NCBI GenBank assembly: GCA_022819855.1
Contig: JAJEGN010000008.1
Coordinates: forward strand, 124,001 to 188,000
Direction: 5' to 3'
Origin: Gammaproteobacteria bacterium
GTDB taxonomy: Bacteria; Pseudomonadota; Gammaproteobacteria; Steroidobacterales; Rariloculaceae
DNA: 64,000 nt
The position numbers were made by a program, and so were the translations under genes. Shown here piece after piece: positions 16,516 through 25,701 of this stretch (positions within the stretch are counted from its first letter, which is position 1; every line of letters begins with the position of its first letter). A model generated the notes under the pieces. The model was given only the letters and a program-made list of their open reading frames with translations. It was not told the DNA's origin and ran no database searches.

Positions 16516-17679
16516 GTGTTCGGAAAACGGGTCGAGCGCTGCTATAACATCGCGGAACTGCGCAAGCTCGCCGCGCGCCGCCTGCCTGCGCCGATGTACC
16601 ACTACATCGACGGCGGCGCCGACGACGAGTGGACGCTGAACCGCAATACGGAAGCCTTCGGCAACTACGAGTTCCGGCCGCGTTGCCTCGTCGACGTCAG
16701 CAAACTCGAAACGGCGACGACCGTGTTCGGCGAGCCTGTCGAGTGGCCCTTCTTCTGCTCGCCGACCGCACTTTCGAGGCTCTTCAATTACCAGGGCGAA
16801 CGCGCCGTGGCCCGGGCGGCGCACGCCGCCGGCACGATCTACTCCCTGTCGAGCATCTCCTCGTCGAGCATCGAGGAGACGGCCGGTTTCACGGACGGCC
16901 CGAAGGTGTTCCAGGTCTACGTCTTCAAGGACCGGGGGCTCAGCCGCGAGTTCGTCCATCGGGCGAAGGACTCAGGCTACAAGGCGCTGCAGCTCACGGT
17001 CGACGTTCCAGGGGTCTCCGGCAACCGCGAACGCGACATCGTGACGGGCATGACCGTGCCGCCGAAGCTCTCGCTCATGAGCCTCATCGACATCGCGATG
17101 CATCCGCGCTGGGTCTACCGTCACCTGACCACGCCGAAGATCGACGTGGCCAACGTCGCGCACCGGCCGCCGCCGGGCAGCGGCAATCTCGGCGGTATCA
17201 TCGAGTATCTGAACAGGCAACTGGATACGGGCGTGACCTGGGACGATGCCGAGTGGATGATCCGGGAGTGGAACGGGCCGTTCGCGCTTAAGGGCGTCAT
17301 GCGGGCCGAGGACGCCAGGCGCGCCGCCGACATCGGCGCGACCGCGCTGATGGTGTCCAATCACGGCGGCCGCCAGCTCGACTACTCGCCGGCGCCGTTC
17401 GACCTCATCAAGGAGATCGTCGACGCCGTCGGAGACCGCCTCGAGGTCATCTGCGACGGCGGTGTGCGGCGCGGCGTTCACATTCTCAAGGCGCTTGCAC
17501 TCGGCGCACGGGCCTGCTCCGCCGGCCGGCCGTATCTCTACGGACTCGCCGCGGGCGGCGAAGCCGGCGCAAATCAGGCACTGACGATCCTCAGAACGGA
17601 GCTCCTGCGCGACATGGCACTCGTCGGCTGCAACAATATCCACGACCTCGACGAGAGCTGGGTACGAAAGGTGGATTGA
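16516..17679 (+). CDS. FMN-dependent alpha-hydroxyacid dehydrogenase (lactate/glycolate type)
   Basis: A 387-residue TIM-barrel flavoenzyme. The N-terminal helix region leads into YHYIDGGADDEWTLNRN, and the active-site signature SNHGGRQLD, with the base histidine, is near residue 278. Other landmarks are LQLTVDVPG (near 158), ALKGVMRAEDA and the phosphate-binding CDGGVRRG/SAGRPYLYGLAAGG at the C-terminus. It oxidises an L-2-hydroxyacid (lactate, glycolate or mandelate) to the 2-oxoacid and may pass electrons to quinone or cytochrome. GTG start. It occupies the site where fdsA would be expected, just after the fdsA fragment, and its stop lies next to fdhD. Substrate cannot be read from sequence. 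Confidence 0.88.
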   Translation: MFGKRVERCYNIAELRKLAARRLPAPMYHYIDGGADDEWTLNRNTEAFGNYEFRPRCLVDVSKLETATTVFGEPVEWPFFCSPTALSRLFNYQGERAVARAAHAAGTIYSLSSISSSSIEETAGFTDGPKVFQVYVFKDRGLSREFVHRAKDSGYKALQLTVDVPGVSGNRERDIVTGMTVPPKLSLMSLIDIAMHPRWVYRHLTTPKIDVANVAHRPPPGSGNLGGIIEYLNRQLDTGVTWDDAEWMIREWNGPFALKGVMRAEDARRAADIGATALMVSNHGGRQLDYSPAPFDLIKEIVDAVGDRLEVICDGGVRRGVHILKALALGARACSAGRPYLYGLAAGGEAGANQALTILRTELLRDMALVGCNNIHDLDESWVRKVD

Positions 17680-17681
17680 AA

Positions 17682-18560
17682 GTGGCAAGCCTGGGGGACA
17701 TCGTGCGCCGCCAGAGCGTACGGCAGTTCGAGATTCAACGCGTCGTCGTCGGCGCGGGCGCCGCCGCATCGGCCGACACCGACATCGTGGCGACGGAGGA
17801 ACCGCTGGAGATTCGCCTCGCGTATTCGCGGCCCGACGGCGCCGGACGCGCCGAACAAAGCATCTCGATCACGATGCGTACGCCCGGCAACGACGAGGAG
17901 TTGGCGGTCGGCTTCCTGTTCACTGAAGGAATCATCGCCACGCAGAACGACGTCGCGTCCGTCGGTCCGTGCGGCCCGCCGGCCGAGAACGGCCTGGTCA
18001 ACGTGGTGCGCGTCGAACTCGCCGACAGCGTCGCGGTCGACCTCGACCGCCTCGAGCGGCACTTCTATACGTCGTCGAGCTGCGGCGTATGCGGCAAGGC
18101 GTCGATCGAGGCCGTTGCCGTGCAAGGGCGGTTCGACCTGCACGCAGATGCCACACAAGTCTCGCGCGCGGTGCTTGCCGCGTTGCCCGGAAAGCTCATG
18201 GCCGCGCAGTCGGTGTTCGCCGAGACCGGAGGGCTGCACGCTTCGGGCCTGTTCGATACGCGCGGCGAATTCCTTGCCGTACGCGAGGACGTCGGCCGCC
18301 ACAACGCCCTCGACAAGCTCGTCGGCAGTCGCCTGAAGTCCAACGCCCTGCCCTTGACGGGCCTCGGCATAGTCCTGAGCGGCCGCGCCAGCTTCGAACT
18401 CCTGCAGAAGGCGATGGTCGCGGGCTGTCCGCTCATCGCGGCGGTCGGCGCACCGTCTTCGCTGGCCGTCGAACTCGCTGCGGAATTCGGCATGACGCTG
18501 GTCGGCTTTCTGAAGTCGGACCGGTTCAATGCCTACGCCCGAGCCGACCGGATCATCTAA
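17682..18560 (+). CDS. fdhD: FdhD sulfurtransferase for formate dehydrogenase maturation
   Basis: A 292-residue FdhD protein, which carries sulfur from a desulfurase to the molybdenum cofactor of formate dehydrogenase. Seen here: EEPLEIRL near the start, RTPGNDEELAVGFLFTEGII near 70-90, the sulfur-carrying SSSCGVCGK (CxxC near 131-134), REDVGRHNALDKLVG and SGRASFELLQKAM. I chose GTG 17682 because AAGGTGG at 17668-17674 is well spaced; a TTG at 17676 overlapping the previous stop is possible. FdhD without an intact alpha subunit in the locus implies that another formate dehydrogenase exists elsewhere or that this gene is a relic. Confidence 0.93.
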   Translation: MASLGDIVRRQSVRQFEIQRVVVGAGAAASADTDIVATEEPLEIRLAYSRPDGAGRAEQSISITMRTPGNDEELAVGFLFTEGIIATQNDVASVGPCGPPAENGLVNVVRVELADSVAVDLDRLERHFYTSSSCGVCGKASIEAVAVQGRFDLHADATQVSRAVLAALPGKLMAAQSVFAETGGLHASGLFDTRGEFLAVREDVGRHNALDKLVGSRLKSNALPLTGLGIVLSGRASFELLQKAMVAGCPLIAAVGAPSSLAVELAAEFGMTLVGFLKSDRFNAYARADRII

Positions 18561-18638
18561 CCCTGGTTCCATGTTTCAACGACGAGTGAAACACTCTCGC
18601 CAAGGTTGCGGGGAGGCGCACTGCCGGTAACACGCGCC

Positions 18639-19910
18639 ATGCCGTTCCGGTATTCCACATTCGGTGAGCGGTTCACGCGCCCGTCCGGCGCGTTCGAACT
18701 CATGGACGATCTCGCCCGGGCGATGAGCGGTCAGAGTTCGGTGTTCATGCTCGGCGGGGGCAATCCGGGCAGGATCCCGGCGATGCAGCGGGTTTTCCGT
18801 GAACGTCTGCAGGAGGTCGCCGCCGACCGGGCGCTGTTCGACCGGATGCTCGCGAACTACGCTCACCCGGCGGGCGAGCACAGGTTCCGGTCGTCGCTCG
18901 CGTCGCTCCTGCGTCGGGAATACGGCTGGCCGCTGACGGCGGAGAACATCGCTCTGACGGCCGGCAGCCAGTCAGCTTTCTTCATGCTTTTCAATCTGTT
19001 TGCCGGCGAGAGCCCTGAGGGCGGCAAGAAGCGCATCCTGCTGCCGTTGACGCCCGAATACGTCGGCTACTCGAACGTCACGCTCGGCGAGGACCTATTG
19101 ACGGCGCGACGCTCGACGATCACGCATCTTGACGATGACCTGTTCAAGTACGGCCTCGACTTCGGGAATCTCGCGATCGACGAACACGTCTCGGCAGTCT
19201 GCGTGTCGCGGCCGACGAACCCGACCGGCAACGTGCTGACCGACGCCGAAATGCTCAGGCTCGAGGAGGCTTGCCGGGACGCGAGCATCCCGCTGATCGT
19301 CGACAACGCCTACGGGGCGCCGTTCCCGAATATCGTGTTCACCGAGGCCACTCCGCGTTGGAACGCCGGCACGATTTTCTGCCTGAGCCTCTCGAAACTC
19401 GGCCTGCCGGGCGTGCGCACGGGCATCGTCGTTGCCGACGAGCCGATCATACAGGCGCTTGCGAACATGATCGCCGTACTCAATCTCGCCGTCGGCAGCG
19501 TCGGACCCGTGCTCGTGCAGCCGCTCATCGACAGCGGTGAGATCCTCGAACTCAGCCGGAAAACCATCCGGCCCTTCTACCAGGACAAGGCGACGCGCGC
19601 CGTGGCGCTCCTCAGGCGCGAACTCAAGGGCCTGCCGTTTCGGATCCACAAGCCGGAAGGCGCATTCTTCCTGTGGCTCTGGCTCGAGGGACTGCCGAAC
19701 GGCAGCGCGGCGCTGTACCGGCGGCTCAAGCGCGCCGGCGTCGCCGTGCTGCCGGGCGATCATTTCTTTGCCGGGCTCCACGAACCCTGGGCCCACAGCG
19801 AGGAATGTCTGCGCCTGTCCGTCGCGCAGGACGACGAGACCGTCGAGCGGGGCATCCGGCTGCTGGCCCGGGAAGTCAGGGCCTTGTATTCAGACCGATG
19901 CCCAGGATAG
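18639..19910 (+). CDS. avtA: Valine-pyruvate aminotransferase
   Basis: A 423-residue fold-type I PLP enzyme closely following E. coli AvtA along its whole length: FGERFTRPSGAFELMDDL at the start, MLGGGNPGRIP, ALTAGSQSAFFMLFNLFAG, CVSRPTNPTGNVLTD, DNAYGAPFPNI, the PLP lysine in SLSKLGLPG and the C-terminal GVAVLPGDHFFAGL. It makes valine or alanine by transamination. The ATG at 18639 starts where the family begins; an in-frame TTG at 18606 is the alternative. It overlaps pabB by 13 bases, suggesting coupled expression of two otherwise unrelated biosynthetic genes. Confidence 0.92.
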   Translation: MPFRYSTFGERFTRPSGAFELMDDLARAMSGQSSVFMLGGGNPGRIPAMQRVFRERLQEVAADRALFDRMLANYAHPAGEHRFRSSLASLLRREYGWPLTAENIALTAGSQSAFFMLFNLFAGESPEGGKKRILLPLTPEYVGYSNVTLGEDLLTARRSTITHLDDDLFKYGLDFGNLAIDEHVSAVCVSRPTNPTGNVLTDAEMLRLEEACRDASIPLIVDNAYGAPFPNIVFTEATPRWNAGTIFCLSLSKLGLPGVRTGIVVADEPIIQALANMIAVLNLAVGSVGPVLVQPLIDSGEILELSRKTIRPFYQDKATRAVALLRRELKGLPFRIHKPEGAFFLWLWLEGLPNGSAALYRRLKRAGVAVLPGDHFFAGLHEPWAHSEECLRLSVAQDDETVERGIRLLAREVRALYSDRCPG

Positions 19911-21388
19911 CGGAACTGAGCTACCACGCCGATTCCGCAACGCTTTGCGAAGCGCTGCTGGATCGGCCATGGTGCGCGTTCCTCGACAGCGGCAGCCCGC
20001 ACGACGGCAGGCCGTTGCGCGACAACCGAGTCCCGATGGAAAACCAGCTCCCGTTCGCCGGCGCAAGCGGAAGCGACGGAACGCTCGCACCCGAACACCG
20101 TGGAATCGCGCGCTACGACATCCTTACGGCCGATCCCTACCTGACGCTGACGACGCGCGGCGAGATCACGACGATCCGTTCGGGCGATCGCGAACGCCCG
20201 TCGGGCGAGGATCCCCTGACACTCATCCGCGAACATCTCGGCGACCGCTGCAGGCCACGACCGGACCTGCCGTTCTGCGGTGGGGCGCTCGGCTATTTCG
20301 GCTATGATCTCGGCCGCCGCTTCGAGACCGTGCCGAGCGTCGCCGAAGCCGATCTCGACCTGCCGGAACTCGCCGTCGGGTTTTACGATTGGGCCGTCGT
20401 CGTGGATCACCTTGAACAGCGCACATGGCTCGTCGGCCAAGGCCGCGACCGCCGCACCTTCCTGCAGTGGGACGAGTTGATCGACGCACTGGAGCGACCC
20501 AGGCGCAGCCCCCCGCCGCCATTCGAAGTCCTGTCGTCCATCGCGTCGAACTTCGACAGACCGTCCTACCAGCATGCTTTCGATCGGGTCAAGGCGCACA
20601 TTCGTCACGGGGACTGCTACCAGGTCAACCTGACGCAACGGTTCGAAGCCCGGACGCGCGGCAGCGTCTGGCATGCCTATCGGCAACTGCGACGAATCAA
20701 TCCCGCGCCGTTTTCGGCCTGGCTCGACCATCCCGACGGCCGAATCCTGTGCTCATCGCCGGAACGCTTCCTCGAACTTCGCGGGGACCGTGTCGAGACG
20801 AAACCGATCAAGGGCACGCGGCCCCGATCCCTCGACCGCGCCCGCGACCGCGCGTTCGCCGAGGAACTGCGCTCGAGCAGCAAGGACCGTGCGGAAAACG
20901 TCATGATTGTCGACCTGCTGCGCAATGACCTCGGCCGAAGCTGCGTACCGGGCTCGATTCGCGCAACGCGCCTGTTCGACATCGAACGTTTCGCGAGCGT
21001 CCATCATCTGGTGAGCACGGTCACCGGCCGCCTGACGCCGGATCTCCACGCCGTCGACCTGCTGCGCGGCTGCTTCCCGGGAGGCTCGATCACGGGCGCG
21101 CCGAAGGTGCGTGCAATGCAGATCATCGATTCGGTCGAACCCAACCGGCGCAGCGTCTATTGCGGCGCGATCGGCTACATCGGCTTCGACGGCAACATGG
21201 ACACGAACATCGCGATTCGTACGCTCGTCCAGCACGGGGACAGGATCTACGCATGGGCCGGCGGCGGCATCGTCGCCGACTCCGACCCCGAGGCTGAATT
21301 CCAGGAAAGTCTCGACAAGGCTGCCGCACTGCTCGCGGTACTCGACCCCGCGGGCTCACGCCGCGCCGGACAGATCGCCCAGGCGTAA
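19898..21388 (+). CDS. pabB: Aminodeoxychorismate synthase component I
   Basis: A 496-residue chorismate-utilising enzyme for folate precursor synthesis (chorismate plus ammonia to aminodeoxychorismate). The C-terminal catalytic domain begins near ASNFDRPSYQHAFDRVK and contains SSPERFLEL, PIKGTRPR (Lys in this motif separates PabB from TrpE, which has PIAGT), DLLRNDLGR and GGSITGAPKVRAM. The N-terminal half (GGALGYFGYDLGRRFE) is also normal. ATG 19898 lies inside the end of avtA. No pabA or pabC is nearby, but a FolK-FolP fusion lies 1.7 kb downstream on the other strand. Confidence 0.93.
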   Translation: MPRIAELSYHADSATLCEALLDRPWCAFLDSGSPHDGRPLRDNRVPMENQLPFAGASGSDGTLAPEHRGIARYDILTADPYLTLTTRGEITTIRSGDRERPSGEDPLTLIREHLGDRCRPRPDLPFCGGALGYFGYDLGRRFETVPSVAEADLDLPELAVGFYDWAVVVDHLEQRTWLVGQGRDRRTFLQWDELIDALERPRRSPPPPFEVLSSIASNFDRPSYQHAFDRVKAHIRHGDCYQVNLTQRFEARTRGSVWHAYRQLRRINPAPFSAWLDHPDGRILCSSPERFLELRGDRVETKPIKGTRPRSLDRARDRAFAEELRSSSKDRAENVMIVDLLRNDLGRSCVPGSIRATRLFDIERFASVHHLVSTVTGRLTPDLHAVDLLRGCFPGGSITGAPKVRAMQIIDSVEPNRRSVYCGAIGYIGFDGNMDTNIAIRTLVQHGDRIYAWAGGGIVADSDPEAEFQESLDKAAALLAVLDPAGSRRAGQIAQA

Positions 21389-21438
21389 CCCGCCCCGGAT
21401 CCGCATCGGTCCTCGACGCGAGTTGTACCGAAACCGGC

Positions 21439-22917
21439 CTAGGCTTCCAGCAACTCCCGCGCGCCCCGCATCGTGGAATTCTCCCCATTCCACGGGCCGT
21501 TGAAGTAGGCAAACCCTGCGGCCAGATAGCGATCCCGCCACGGCGAGCGGGGCGACAGCGCGTGGTTCTCGACAGCCGCTTCGGCGAACTTGTAGTGGTG
21601 CGAATTGCTGCCGTTGGCGACCAGGTAGTGCCTGATCCGGTCGACGAGCGCTTGTACCGCGCCGCCGGCTTCGAGATAGCCGAGAGTCTTGCCCATCGCC
21701 TGCGATCGCGCGTCGCCGCCGGTGGAAAAGACTTCGTCGAGCGCCTCCGTGCCCGTGGCCACCGGCGCCTCGACCGGAATCGGCTCAAGCTCATCTAGCC
21801 GCGCCACGCCCCGCCGCGCGCGCGACGACATGGCCCGGTACCTGGGGATGAAGGCCGCCCCCTGCAGCAGCATGAGCTGCCGGGTCGCCGCATCGGCGGA
21901 CTCGCGGAACGCGTATTGAAGGGCATTCGAAACGGTCTGAGCGTGCAGCGGCACCACGCCGGGATCGGTCATCAGGAGTTCCGCCCCGGCCGCATGCAGC
22001 GCGTGCCAGATGGAAACTGGCGAGATCCCGTCCCTGAGAAAGCCGACGGTCGCCCGGCCCGTTTCGAGCGTATCGCCTTCCCTGAGCGCGGCCAGCACTT
22101 CGGCGCTCGCTCCGGCGTCCAGCCGTCCCTGGAGCCAGTTCCCGGGAATTTCCCGTCGCAGCGCCGTGTTCTGCCGCCACGCCGCCTCTTCCTCAAGTTC
22201 GGTCGTTGCAGGATTGGGATCGTCATAGAAATTCACGAGGGCCGCCACGGTCGAGCGGAGCACCGGCTCGCGATGTTCCCAGCCCAGCAGCGCGAGCATC
22301 CGGTGCGCGTTCTGCACGGTGATGGCCTTGTGGCCGATGCCGCGGAAGTCCCGGGCGCCGTACTGCCAGAGCAGTTCGAACACCTCCCGCGGCCCGCCGA
22401 CACCGGCGAAGTTCACCACGGCGGCGTCCGCGGCCTCCAGATCCCAGTGATCCAGCGCATCCGCCAGGGCACTGCGGGCCTGGCCCGGAGACGGCATCGG
22501 CGTCGGAGCGGGCGGTGGCGCGGCCATGGTCCAGCCGCTGGAGTGGAGTTCCTCGGCCTGCTCCTCCTTGAAGTTGTCCACGGCCCACATCAGCGGCAGC
22601 CAGCGCTCCGCCGGCGGCATACCCTGCGTGGTGTGATGGATCGCATGCATCACCATCACGGCGTGGTACTTGAAACCGACATCCGGATACGGCTGCACGT
22701 TGCGTACCGTCGCCAGAGTGAGTGCGGCGAGCAGGTCCTCGTAGCTCGTTCCCGAACGGATTCGTGCCACCACGCGCTCGATGATCTGCGAGCGGGGCGT
22801 CTCTTCAAGAAGGTCCAACAGGTCGTGGATGTCGGCCGGCTGGGCTCGGCCCGAGCGGCCGGCGATCGTCAGCGTTGCGGCACTGCCGACGGCTCCAAGA
22901 AAATCTCGGCGGTCCAT
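21439..22917 (-). CDS. Tat-exported protein of unknown function
   Basis: A 492-residue protein with a clear twin-arginine signal, MDRRDFLGAVGSAATLTIAG, cleaved near GRAQP. The mature part is alpha-helical in character with many conserved-looking His/Trp residues (FKYHAVMVMHAIHH, YQYGARDFRGIGHKA, HHYKFAEAAVENH), which could bind a metal or cofactor, but I recognise no family. The GGAGG upstream (complement of 22922-22926) favours ATG 22917 over the GTG two codons earlier. It is convergent with pabB and followed on the same strand by nothing close. Tat export implies folding in the cytoplasm before transport, often because a cofactor is inserted there. Confidence 0.8.
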   Translation of the reverse strand: MDRRDFLGAVGSAATLTIAGRSGRAQPADIHDLLDLLEETPRSQIIERVVARIRSGTSYEDLLAALTLATVRNVQPYPDVGFKYHAVMVMHAIHHTTQGMPPAERWLPLMWAVDNFKEEQAEELHSSGWTMAAPPPAPTPMPSPGQARSALADALDHWDLEAADAAVVNFAGVGGPREVFELLWQYGARDFRGIGHKAITVQNAHRMLALLGWEHREPVLRSTVAALVNFYDDPNPATTELEEEAAWRQNTALRREIPGNWLQGRLDAGASAEVLAALREGDTLETGRATVGFLRDGISPVSIWHALHAAGAELLMTDPGVVPLHAQTVSNALQYAFRESADAATRQLMLLQGAAFIPRYRAMSSRARRGVARLDELEPIPVEAPVATGTEALDEVFSTGGDARSQAMGKTLGYLEAGGAVQALVDRIRHYLVANGSNSHHYKFAEAAVENHALSPRSPWRDRYLAAGFAYFNGPWNGENSTMRGARELLEA

Positions 22918-23062
22918 GAGCACCTCCGGTTTCCCCGATGTGTTTTCGATCCACCATAGGCCGTTCGGGGCAACAGGTCCAGTAAAGGGCAGTGTCTCAT
23001 GTGACGGCGGCTTCGGCTGCCGTACGAACAGTTTCGAACAGTGTCCTGTCTGCTCGCTCCGC

Positions 23063-24337
23063 TCAGTTCAGGTGGGCCCAGGCCAGCCAGGCGGAGGCGT
23101 TCAAGGGCACGTTGTGGACGCGAAGGATATCGACCCCCTGGGCGATCAGTTTCAGCGATGCGCCCGCGGTTGCGAGATCGCGCGCCTCGTTGTCGACGGG
23201 CGCGAAGCTCTTCATGAATGATTTTCGCGAGTGGCCAACGAGGCAGCGCAGGCCCGAGCGTCGGAAACCGGCCGCACCGCGCAGGAGCCTGAGCGACTGC
23301 AGCGGATCCTTGCCGAAACCGATCCCCGGGTCGAAGATGATACGGTCGAGGTCCACGCCGGCCCGAGTCCAGACTGCCATTCGTTCGTCGAGCCAGCGTT
23401 CGAGGGTCTCGCAGGGGTCGCAGTCGGTCGGCAGCGTCCGCGCCGGATCCGCCGGCAGCGTGACGCTGTGCATCGCGACGAAGTCCGCGCCGTTCGCCGA
23501 AGCCAGTTCGATCATTTCCGGAGAGGTCAGCCCGCTCACGTCATTGATCATGTCGGCGCCGCTCTCCAGCGCGCGCCGCGCGATGTCGACGTGGTAGGTG
23601 TCGACGCTGATCGACGGCCGCAGCCGCTGACCCGCGTACTTGTCGACCAGCCGTTCAAGAACCGGCGCGAGCCGCGACCACTCCTGCTCCGCACTGAGCA
23701 ATCGGGCACCCGGGCGCGTCGATTCGGCGCCAAGATCCAGAAACTGGGCACCTGCGGCAACCGCTCGCTCGGCGCGCGATTCGATGGCCGCCCAATCGAC
23801 AAGCTCGCCGCCGTCCGAAAACGAGTCCGGCGTGATGTTGAATATGCCCATCCACAGCGGGATGTGATCGTCGAGTTCGGACGACCAGTCGAGCACGGTC
23901 TTCGCGCCGAGACCCGGAATCGTCAGCGAAGGCTCAAGCGCGATCAAGGGCGTCAGGACGAAGTTGCGTCGCTCCAGTTCCGGATGCGGGATCCTGAGCC
24001 GGTCGGTCACGATCCGCTCGCGGCCCCAGAGCAGGATGTCGATGTCGGCCGGCCGCGGCGCCCACTTGTCGGCGTCGCCGCGGCCGAGTTCTGCTTCGAT
24101 CCGCTTCGCAAGGCTCAACACGGTTTCGGGATCGAGATCCGTGGCGCATTTCGCGACAAGATTCAGAAACGGGCGGTTCCATTCCGCCAGTGCGCCTTCC
24201 GGCAGAAGCGCCGGCGACTCGATCACCGGCGACAGGCGCACGACCCGCACACCGCCTCGCTCGAGCGCCTCGATGGCGCTCTCCAGGTTGGCGCGTCGGT
24301 CGCCGACGTTGGAGCCGAGTCCGAGAAAAATGTCCAT
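23063..24337 (-). CDS. folK-folP: Bifunctional HPPK-dihydropteroate synthase (FolK-FolP fusion)
   Basis: A 424-residue fusion of two successive folate enzymes. Residues 1 to about 155 are 6-hydroxymethyl-dihydropterin pyrophosphokinase: LGLGSNVGDRRANL at the start, the PALLPEG/NRPFLN region and APRPADIDILLWG near 92-104. Residues about 160-424 are dihydropteroate synthase: GIFNITPDSFSDGG, LDLGAESTRPGA, SVDTYH, INDVSG, DPGIGFGK and the C-terminal HSRKSFM and RVHN. It converts hydroxymethyldihydropterin and pABA to dihydropteroate. The order FolK then FolP matches fusions in eukaryotes; in proteobacteria the genes are usually separate. PabB nearby supplies the pABA branch. Confidence 0.93.
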   Translation of the reverse strand: MDIFLGLGSNVGDRRANLESAIEALERGGVRVVRLSPVIESPALLPEGALAEWNRPFLNLVAKCATDLDPETVLSLAKRIEAELGRGDADKWAPRPADIDILLWGRERIVTDRLRIPHPELERRNFVLTPLIALEPSLTIPGLGAKTVLDWSSELDDHIPLWMGIFNITPDSFSDGGELVDWAAIESRAERAVAAGAQFLDLGAESTRPGARLLSAEQEWSRLAPVLERLVDKYAGQRLRPSISVDTYHVDIARRALESGADMINDVSGLTSPEMIELASANGADFVAMHSVTLPADPARTLPTDCDPCETLERWLDERMAVWTRAGVDLDRIIFDPGIGFGKDPLQSLRLLRGAAGFRRSGLRCLVGHSRKSFMKSFAPVDNEARDLATAGASLKLIAQGVDILRVHNVPLNASAWLAWAHLN

Positions 24338-24368
24338 CGCAAACGCAGTAGCCTGTCCGGTGCGCTAG

Positions 24369-25607
<1,239 letters not shown>

Positions 25608-25635
25608 ACCAACGCATAGCGACTGATCGCATCCG

Positions 25636-25678
25636 TTCCCCCCGAATACCTTCGAGCCTGCTCGGGTTGAGGGGGGAA
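25636..25678 (+). terminator. Possible terminator hairpin after frmA
   Basis: TTCCCCCC at 25636-25643 pairs perfectly with GGGGGGAA at 25671-25678, enclosing smaller complementary elements (CGAA/TTCG). It lies between the convergent frmA and cytochrome genes. No T-run follows, so a terminator is only likely, not certain. Confidence 0.4.
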
Positions 25679-25701
25679 TGATGTGAGCGGGCGCGGAGCC
25701 C

